From NCBI RefSeq assembly GCF_026212465.1, contig NC_080048.1, forward strand, positions 27,711,559-27,775,558: a stretch of DNA of 64,000 bases, given 5' to 3'. The DNA comes from Amaranthus tricolor (taxonomy: Eukaryota; Streptophyta; Magnoliopsida; Caryophyllales; Amaranthaceae). The stretch's first letter is position 1. Each line of letters begins with the position of its first letter. Positions 56,609 through 64,000 of this stretch are shown here, one piece after another. The notes under the pieces were generated by a model that saw nothing but the letters and a program-made list of their open reading frames with translations, was not told the origin of the DNA and did no database searches. Made by a program: the position numbers and the translations under genes.

Positions 56609-59600
56609 TTTGCTTTGCAGGTTCAAGTGAGGGGGAACAACTCATGGTATCTCGACAGTGGGTGTTCCAAGCACATGACGGGTGACAAATCTAAATTTCT
56701 CTCACTTGAAGCATATGATGGGGGAACTGTAACCTTCGGTGATAATATGAAGGGTGAGATAATCGCCAAAGGAAAGGTTGGAAGGTCAAGTTCCCATGCC
56801 ATTGACAATGTATTTTTAGTCGAGAATTTAAAACACAATATTTTAAGTATTTCTCAATTTTGTGACAAAGGTAACTCTGTTAAGTTTACTTATGAACGAT
56901 GCATAATTTCTAGGAACAACACAGGAAACCCTGTGCTTGAGGGAATCAGAAAAGGGAACACTTATGTTGTGGACCTGGACACTGTTCCCAAAACCAGTCT
57001 AACGTGTTTAAGCGTTATAGAAGAAGACCCACTGCTTTGGCACAAACGTCTAGGTCATGCTAGCTATTCATTGATTAATACTTTAAGATCAAAAAACCTA
57101 GTAAGAGGATTACCAGCAATAAAATTCCTCAAAAATGAAATTTGTGATTCTTGTGCTAAAGGACAACAAGTGCGGTCATCCTTTAAATCAAAGTATCTGG
57201 TGACTACCTCTAGACCATTAGAATTAATTCATATGGATCTATGTGGACCTATGAGAACACAAAGTCGTAGTGGCAAATGATATGTGTTTGTCATAGTTGA
57301 CGACTATAGTAGATTTACTTGGACCATATTTTTAGTAAGCAAAGATGAAGCTTTTGATGAGTTTGTTTCTTTTGCTAACAAAATACAAAAATCTACTAAT
57401 AATCAAATTGTTCACATAAGATCAGATCATGGCAAAGAATTTGAAAATTCAAACTTTATGAATTATTGTAATGAACATGGTATAAATCACAATTTTTCCG
57501 CTCGTAGAACACCACAACAAAATGGAGTGGTAGAAAGGAAAAATAGAATCCTAGAAGAAATGGCTAGGACTATGTTGATTGCTAGTGGTCTACCTAGAAA
57601 TTTTTGGGCCGAGGCCGTCAATACTGCATGCTATACTTTGAATCGTGTATTAATAAGACCAATCACTTCTAAAACACCCTATGAATTGCTTAAAGGTGTT
57701 AAACCAAATATTTCCTATTTTCGTGTGTTTGGATGCAAATGTTTTGTTCATGTAAATGGAAAACAAAATATAGGTAAATTTGATGATAGAAGTGATGAAG
57801 TAGTATTTCTCGGTTATTCATCACATGGCAAAGCTTACAGAGTTTATAATAAGAGAACAATGTGCGTGGAGGAATCCGTTCACTTAATCTTTGATGAAAC
57901 TAACTTTTCAACAAGTGAACAGGAAATAAACAATGTCAAAATAGGTCTTGCAAATTTAGAAGATGATGAAGAAATAAAGGTGCAAGATCAAGGAACAGCA
58001 GGTGAACAGCCAATACAAGAAGGCAAAGAAGAAACTGACCAAGTCCAGGAACTGCCAGCACAGCTGGACCAGCAAACTGTTCCCAACTCAACTGTTCCCG
58101 CAGATGAGCAAAATGATCCAGTAGCTGAACAAAATGCCAATCAAGATGTTGAGCCAGAACATGCAACTGTTCCCTCAAGAGAATTTGTGCCCAAACCTTG
58201 GAAATATCAAAGTTATCATCCTCTTGATCTGATTATAAGTGATATGAATAAGGGAACACAAACCAGATCCCAAATGAGAAACTTTTGTGCACATTTTGCG
58301 TTCCTATCATCACTTGAACCCAAAAATCACGAAGAAGCTCTAAAGGATTCCGAATGGATAGTAGCCATGCAAGATGAATTAAATGAATTTGAAAGAAATA
58401 AGGTATGGCGCTTGGAACCCAAACCAAAACACAAGAAGGTAATTGGTTTGAAATGGGTATTTCGGAATAAGCTAGATGAGCATGGAATAATTGTAAGAAA
58501 CAAAGCAAGACTCGTGGTCAAAGGGTACAATCAACAAGAAGGTATTGATTACACTGAGACATTTGCTCCGGTAGCAAGGTTAGAGGCTATTAGAATTTTA
58601 ATTTCTTTTGCTGCTTTTATGAACTTTAAGTTATATCAAATGGATGTGAAATGTGCTTTCTTAAATGGTTTTCTTGATGAAGAAGTTTTTGTTGAACAAC
58701 CCCCAGGTTTTGAGAACACCTCTTGTCCTGATCATGTCTACAAGCTTGATAAAGCTTTATATGGCTTGAAGCAAGCTCCTAGGCAATGGTATGAAAGACT
58801 ATCAAAGTTTTTGATTCAAAATAACTTTGTAAGAGGAAAAATTGACAAAACCTTATTCTTTAAGAATAAAGGTTATGATATTTTAGTTGTTCAAATTTAT
58901 GTTGATGATATTATTTTCGGTGCGATCAATGATTTGTTATGTAAAGAATTTGCCAACCTTATGGGCACAGAATTTGAAATGAGCATGATGGGAGAATTAA
59001 ATTTCTTTCTTGGTTTGCAAATTAAACAAACTGAAAATAGTATTTTTATTCATCAACAAAAATACATAAAAGAACTTTTTAAGAAGTATGGGCTAAACAA
59101 CGCTAAAACCAACCATACACCCATGGCTACAAATGTTAGATTAGATGAAGACCTAAAAGGAACTAACGTAGATCAAACAATGTATCGAGGCATGATAGGT
59201 TCCTTATTATATCTAACTGCAAGTAGACCCGATATTTCATTTAGTGTTGGTTTATGTGCTAGATTTTAGTCCAACCCCAAAGAATCACATCTCACAGCAG
59301 TCAAACGAATTTTAAGATATTTGAAGGGAATAGACGACTTGTCCCTATTTTATCCTAAAAGTGATGTTTATGATTTAAAAGGTTTTAGTGATGCAGATTA
59401 TGCAGGTGATCTAGTTAATAGAAAAAGTACGTCAGGTATGGTACAATTTCTTGGCTCATGTTTAGTTTCATGGAGTTCCAAGAAACAAAACACGGTTGCA
59501 TTATCCACAGCCGAAGCTGAATACGTAGCAACAACAGCTTATTGTTCCTAAATGCTTTGGATAAAACAGCAACTAAGAGATTTTGGTATTAAAATTGAAT

Positions 59601-59842
59601 GCATTCCTATTTATTGTGATAATATCAGTGCCATATGTATATCTAAAGATCCAGTGCATCACTCACGAGCTAAACACATACATATTAGACATCATTTTCT
59701 TAAGGATAATGTAGAAAACAAAAATATTGTATTAAAGCATGTTAACACCAACGAACAAGTTGCAGATATTCTGACCAAACCACTTCCAAGGGAACAATAT
59801 GAAAAGATGAGATTGGAACTTGGTATGATCAAGCTCCACTAA
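56609..59842 (+). pseudogene. Copia pol (PR-IN-RT-RH), three in-frame stops
   Basis: One frame from 56609 to 59842. Aspartic protease: WYLDSGCSKHMTGD. Pre-integrase zinc finger: LLWHKRLGHASY...ICDSCAKGQQ. Integrase: [17 protein letters not shown] and [11 protein letters not shown] supply the D-D-E triad, with a [24 protein letters not shown] core end. Reverse transcriptase: [53 protein letters not shown] and YVDD (58898-58909). RNase H: GFSDADYAGD, STAEAEYVA, YCDNISAI and VADILTKPLPREQYEKMR. Stops: TGA 57278 (before [11 protein letters not shown]), TAG 59267 and TAA 59549. Each needs only a single transition from the residue expected in the family. All catalytic residues that I can see are intact. 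Confidence 0.88.
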
Positions 59843-60353
59843 AGTTGGTTGCATGAAATTCCCAATTAAGCATCATGAGAATGAAAAAGGTCAGGAATCA
59901 ACCTCAATATCTTGATTGAGAATCAATTATTGAATGGATTAGGTAAACACTTAATAAAGTTTGTACTATGAATGTCTTCTCATTTGTATGTTGTTAAGTT
60001 GATCAGACCAAAGCAGTATGTTCGTTATTCTCTTCATATAATATTTTATAATATCATAATTCATTTTTTTTAATTTAATATTTCATAATTTTGTTCTTCA
60101 TTTTTTATATATAGTCAACATAAATCAAAAAAAGACATGGGAAACGGTTTTTATTTCTTCAAAATCCTTTCAAATCACAAGTAATGATGATGGCATTAAT
60201 GAGATGGGACTTAAGGTAACCGTCACTTCAACCCTGTATTAAACTCTCAACCTTTTCAAAAGTACTCACGCTACTCACATTACTCACGTTTTCTCAATTC
60301 TTCTTCAAGAAACCGTTCTCCTTCTCTTCTCTCAATCTTTTCAAAAATTCAAA
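59843..60353 (+). other. Spacer between pol and the post-pol ORF
   Basis: Non-coding, about 510 bp. It ends with a leader-like stretch (cttctcttctctcaatcttt) just before the ATG at 60354, so the downstream ORF may have its own transcript leader or splice acceptor. Confidence 0.5.
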
Positions 60354-62045
60354 ATGAAAACCCCAAGATCTTCAAAATCAGGCAAGAAAAATCCTAAATT
60401 CCGTACACATACCCAGCCACAACCTCTAAAAGTGGTTCATCCTCCACCATTACTGGATGCTGCACCACCCACAACCACAGAAACCACAAAAGAATCACCC
60501 AAACATACTACTGAACCTACCAGTACCAAACGCAAGATTTCAAGTGGTTCATCCTCCAAAGTAGTCAAACGTTCGAAGCATAGTGACCCTAATAGTGCTG
60601 AAGAAATCTCAAAAGAAATGTCTGTTGGTTTCGGACTCGACAAATACTGGTATGACTCTACCCATTTTCCTCAACTGCATGACATTTTGCAACATCAAGA
60701 ATGGGAAGTTTTGATGTCAAATTTTAGTTGCAATTCCATTTTTCCAAATCTTATGAGAGAATTCATTTCAAATTTCTCAAATGATTTTGGGATGTGTTCT
60801 AGTACCGTCAAGAACATCAAAATAGAATTTAATAGTGCATTGCTGGGGGAATGGAATGGTTTAATGTTCCTAATGTTGGGTTTTATACTTACTACGTTGG
60901 TTCAAAAATAGTATTTTCTGGGCTAAATGAAAAAACGGTTTTAAAATTTTTAGGGATTGAGCAAAGAAGAGGGAAAATAAGCCATAACATTTTGAATCCT
61001 CTGCATAAATTAATGTACAATATTGCACGAAGATTTATTTTGCCAAGAAACTCCAAAAGGAGTGAAGTAAGTTTACGTGATGCTACATTGATTTACTGTA
61101 TGGCTAATCACATAAAGATAAATTTTCCATCTTTGATGATATCTCATTTGTCTGATTGTATTGAGAAGAAAAATTTTGTTGGTTATGGAGGATTGCTGAC
61201 CTGGATTTTCAAAAAATTTGATGTCCCTTTGGAAGGGTTGGAGTTCCCAATGGGACCCAGCATGAAAATAGGTGCAAAGTGTTTACAAAATTTGCACTTA
61301 AAATTAACTGATGAAGGGATGTTAATACATTATTTAGAGGAGGAAATTGAAGTTGGTTCTGAAGACGAAGGGATTGAAAAAGAAGGAGGAAAAATTGAGG
61401 GAAGAAGAACTGGAAGAAAAAGAGGAAAAGGAGCAAGGACCTGTTCCCACTGATAATATTGAAACAGAAGAAAAAGGGGAACATGATGGAGAAGCTAGTA
61501 AGGGGGAAGCAGAACAGGAAGGAGTCGATGCTTATCACAATCTCTGTAATGATTCAAGTGATGAAGAGACTGTGATAGCATTGAGGAGAAAGGCTAAATC
61601 TGTTCAGAGGAAGAGTAGGAGGTTAGCCTCGAAACGTAAGGCTACAATGGTTGATGATACCACATTTGAGACCATGCCTGAGTCTACATCCAATAAACCT
61701 CCCTCTCCCAAGCCAACCACATCATCACCACATCACACTCCATCACCACCACATCACAATCCATCACCACCTCAATCACCTATTCACTTTACACCACCAC
61801 CATCTTAGTCTTCACCAGGTAATGGTTGTGCTAACCCTGATTCTGTTCCTACAGCTTCTTCAAACTTTATCCTCTCCAAGCTTCTTGACCTACAGTCTCA
61901 ATTCACTGCTTTTCAAGACGAAGTTCGAGTCTCACTTGCTTCAATTGTTGATCAGCTTAACCAGATGGAGAGCCGTCTTGGTGCCAAGCTGGACATAGTG
62001 GAAGTACAGACTGAGTTCATCGATGAAGAAGAGACTGCTCCCTGA
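60354..62045 (+). pseudogene. Post-pol ORF of Sirevirus-like element (env-position), broken
   Basis: ATG at 60354 starts a basic, Pro/Ser/Thr-rich leader (MKTPRSSKSGKKNPKF). Then comes a structured part (FGLDKYWYDSTHFPQLHDIL, LMREFISNFSNDFGMCSSTV) which continues after a frame change near 60850 (EWFNVPNVGFYTYYVGSKIV, LKFLGIEQRRGKIS, FILPRNSKRSEVSLRDATLI). After a second frame change near 61370 it turns acidic (EELEEKEEKEQGPVP), then His/Pro-rich (PHHTPSPPHHNPSPPQ), and, after a TAG at 61806, ends with a coiled coil (LLDLQSQFTAFQDEVRVSLA). The middle part recalls the 'putative plant transposon protein' family. The ORF sits where Sireviruses have their envelope-like gene, but I see no clear signal peptide or membrane anchor. 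Function unknown. Confidence 0.65.
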
Positions 62046-62786
62046 TTCCTCTTCCCATGTTTTCAATGATTTGTTGGCTGTAACACTAATCAAACAATTT
62101 CCCTTTCCTTTGTACCATCTGGGGTACAAGTTTGTATTTGAACAACTGCTACATTTCCTTCTTTTGTTTTTATTTCTGGTCTGTGATGACTAACACTATG
62201 CAGATTTGATTGCTTTTTATGGTGCTTACTTTCATTATTGTTTCTTGCTTTCATCACTGACAAATCTATATGGTTTGTGCTGAGGTTTGATAACCCCAAA
62301 TTATTTTTGATTGATGACAAAAGGGGGAAGATTATGCACAAACTTAAGGAGAGCTATGAATACACAGTACATATCTTGATTGATTTATATTGTTTTTTTT
62401 TTGGAAGTTAATGTGCTGTGTGTACTGTGTTTATGTGCTGTGTTTATGTTAGCTTAAAATCTGATCATTTGTGATGATATTAAGTTCTTATGGATATTTT
62501 GATTAATTGTTCTGATTAATTGTTTTAAAGTTGTTTCTTTGTTTCTTTTGAAAATACTTAATAATTTATGTTTTAGTTTATTTTATTTTAGTTTGTTTTA
62601 GTTTAATTATTTTTGAAAATTTTAAAACATATTTGATATTATGTTTTTATGGAGTAAGTTGGTTCATGATATACTTGGTAAATTATATTTACTAAGTTAA
62701 GAAGAGTTGTTTTAATCTCTAACATGCTCTTCAACATTTGTTTTACTCTAGTATACTTAAGTTTGTTTATAAAGTTTGTAGTCATC
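62046..62786 (+). other. 3' untranslated region of the copia element
   Basis: Non-coding, T-rich. Contains an extra polypurine-tract-like motif at 62319-62330. Tandem gtgctgtgt... blocks occur near 62412-62445. Confidence 0.55.
62319..62330 (+). other. Upstream polypurine-tract-like motif
   Basis: gatgacaaaagggggaag resembles the polypurine tract next to the 3' LTR (catcaaaaagggggaattt). Multiple such tracts before the 3' LTR are a known Sirevirus trait. Confidence 0.6.
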
Positions 62787-62800
62787 AAAAAGGGGGAATT
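62787..62800 (+). other. Polypurine tract
   Basis: aaaaagggggaattt-type purine run directly before the 3' LTR. It primes plus-strand DNA synthesis. Confidence 0.85.
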
Positions 62801-63984
62801 TGGTGGCTCTTAAGGTTTTGATGATGACTTCACTTTTAAATAAACAAACATGTTTTAGAGATTGTTTTGTAGGTGAATATCCGATTTTGTTGAAATCGTT
62901 GATGAAGCCTATGACTTGGTTCGTGGAAGTTGTACGTGTCTTAAAATATTCAAGAAGTTAGATAAGTGTTTAGGAAGTTAAAAGTTGACAGACGGTCTAC
63001 TGTTCCTAAAATGAACAATCTAACAGAAGTTGAAGCTGGAGACAGTACGTTGTTCCTACGTAGCAGGTCTGGAGAAAAACATCGACTGGAAAATTGCAGT
63101 TATTTTATTATTCTGTTTTCAGTTGATGTAAACAGTTAAATCTTAAATTAGTTGCTTAAATTAATTAGTAAGTTAATTGGCTAAACTATTTTTAGGTTAT
63201 CTAAAAATAGCCTAAGACTTTTTCTTCTTAAGATTAAGATCTCCTATTTTTTAGGATCTTGTGTTTTAATTCCTATGATATTTTTAGCTTAAGGAAACCG
63301 CCTCTCTCTTTGAGCAAATGACAGCCGGACGTTTACTTTTTGGCATGACCACTATCTTTTCTTTTTGAGAACGTGGAGGATAGTGGGAAGTGTGTCTAAG
63401 GTAACTGCTGGCTGTTCCCACTATAAATAGGAGGGACTATGCTCAAACCGGAAATCAATCCAAGAGTGTCCATAAAAGGGAGATCATTTAAGAAAAATAT
63501 TTTCTGTTTTTAAATGCCAATTAATTTATTATATTTTTCTTAAGTAATTATTTTAATTTTTATCCTCTTGAGAATTGGCCTTGTAAGGGTTATTAAGTGA
63601 TTTGTTGTAATTAGACTCATGAGAAGTCTAAGGGAATAGAGAAGTAAAACGTGAGAAGAGAAAGAGAAGGAAAAAGTAGAGAAAGAGAATTAGGCCTAGA
63701 GTCAAGAAGCTTCAAGTGAAGCAAACTATTTTATGTAATTGTATTTGATTGCCTAAAACATAGTGAGAATTTTGAAATCCCGGGGGGTCGTGGTTTTCCT
63801 TATTATTAGGCCAAGAAGGTTTCCACGTAAAATCTTTGTCTCCTTTTTATCTCTTGCTTTTTAAGTTTAAGCTTTATTTTGTTTGTTAAAATTCCACAAA
63901 TTAGAAGAAAAACGTAGTAAAGCTTGATACACAACAATTCACCCCCGCTCTTGTTGCATTCGACCATCTTCGTGTATTTCAACA
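62801..63984 (+). repeat. 3' LTR of copia element
   Basis: Runs from TGGTGGCTCTTAAGG to GTATTTCAACA, about 1184 bp, nearly identical to the 5' LTR. It has the same TATA box (ctataaatagg at 63421). Differences are mostly single transitions (for example taccaa/tgccaa, aacggtt/aacagtt, ttcgcaa/tccacaa), plus the shorter C run at 63943-63947. Confidence 0.93.
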
Positions 63985-63989
63985 TCATT
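63985..63989. repeat. Target-site duplication, right copy (tcatt)
   Basis: Identical to 53538-53542. Confidence 0.9.
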
Positions 63990-64000
63990 AAACCGTTATC

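Larger units (their letters stand above)
53543..63984 (+). mobile_element. Full-length Sirevirus-like Ty1/copia retrotransposon
   Basis: A 10.4-kb element with two LTRs and a perfect 5-bp target duplication, tcatt (53538-53542 and 63985-63989). It has a PBS for initiator tRNA-Met, gag with two zinc knuckles, pol in the copia order (protease, integrase, reverse transcriptase, RNase H), a further 1.7-kb open region after pol, and a polypurine tract. The long gag with a coiled-coil-like stretch, the post-pol ORF and the repeated polypurine tract fit the Sirevirus genus. The two LTRs differ at only about 15 positions plus a poly-C run, so the insertion is recent, but gag-pol carries one frame change and five stops. 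Confidence 0.92.

Noticed and set aside
57936..58508. Open frames on the minus strand of copia pol
   Set aside because: Shadow frames opposite a clear pol reading frame, with no protein similarity and no promoter. The same holds for 43323-43778 opposite the helicase and 55247-55857 opposite gag.

Overview
This is plant nuclear DNA, almost certainly from a eudicot. It is AT-rich, its genes are split by many introns, and most of the window consists of nested transposable elements. The one clear host gene is SAL1 (3'(2'),5'-bisphosphate nucleotidase / inositol polyphosphate 1-phosphatase), in eight exons from 2774 to 14285 on the + strand. The order Caryophyllales would fit the repeat families, but that is only a guess.

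Layout. 1-2.7 kb: exon-sized fragments of a PHT4-type anion transporter and of cytosolic GAPDH, then a minus-strand LTR with a tRNA-Asp-type primer-binding site. 2.7-14.3 kb: SAL1. Its first two introns (3.3 and 5.4 kb) are swollen by a copia gag remnant, a LINE tail and several duplications. Intron 6 holds a Stowaway-like MITE. 14.6-20.5 kb: (AT)n, an eight-monomer satellite of about 155 bp, a GRF-zinc-finger-like remnant, a MULE transposase tail and LTR-like DNA. 20.7-30.9 kb: two decayed minus-strand CACTA (En/Spm) elements. One carries a Transposase_24 gene split by a 2.3-kb solo LTR. The other carries a Transposase_21 (tnp2) gene and has a recognisable 5' terminus inserted in an old copia RNase H region. 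33-46.6 kb: a large Helitron with an RPA70-like gene, a Rep/helicase gene and a 3' hairpin ending in CTAG. 47.1-51 kb: an element with inverted termini and seven copies of a 24-bp palindrome around a spliced plant-mobile-domain (PMD) gene, with no transposase visible. 51.5-53.5 kb: an (AT)n array, a MITE split by another insertion, and a second Helitron-like end. 53.5-64 kb: a full-length, recent Sirevirus-like copia element with 5-bp target duplications, gag, pol and an extra ORF after pol.

How the parts work. SAL1 would remove the phosphate from PAP/PAPS in plastids and mitochondria. Its mature region is intact, but the transit-peptide-like start is one base out of frame with it. The Helitron combines a single-strand-binding RPA homologue with a Rep/helicase. 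The helicase half is open, but a deletion has removed the part of Rep that should hold the catalytic tyrosines, so this copy cannot move on its own. The copia element has nearly identical LTRs, yet its coding region has several stops. Nearly all of these can be explained by C-to-T or G-to-A changes, which suits methylated DNA.

Limits: exon borders come from reading splice signals and family similarity by eye. Family names come from remembered motifs, not searches. The outer ends of several old elements were not found.
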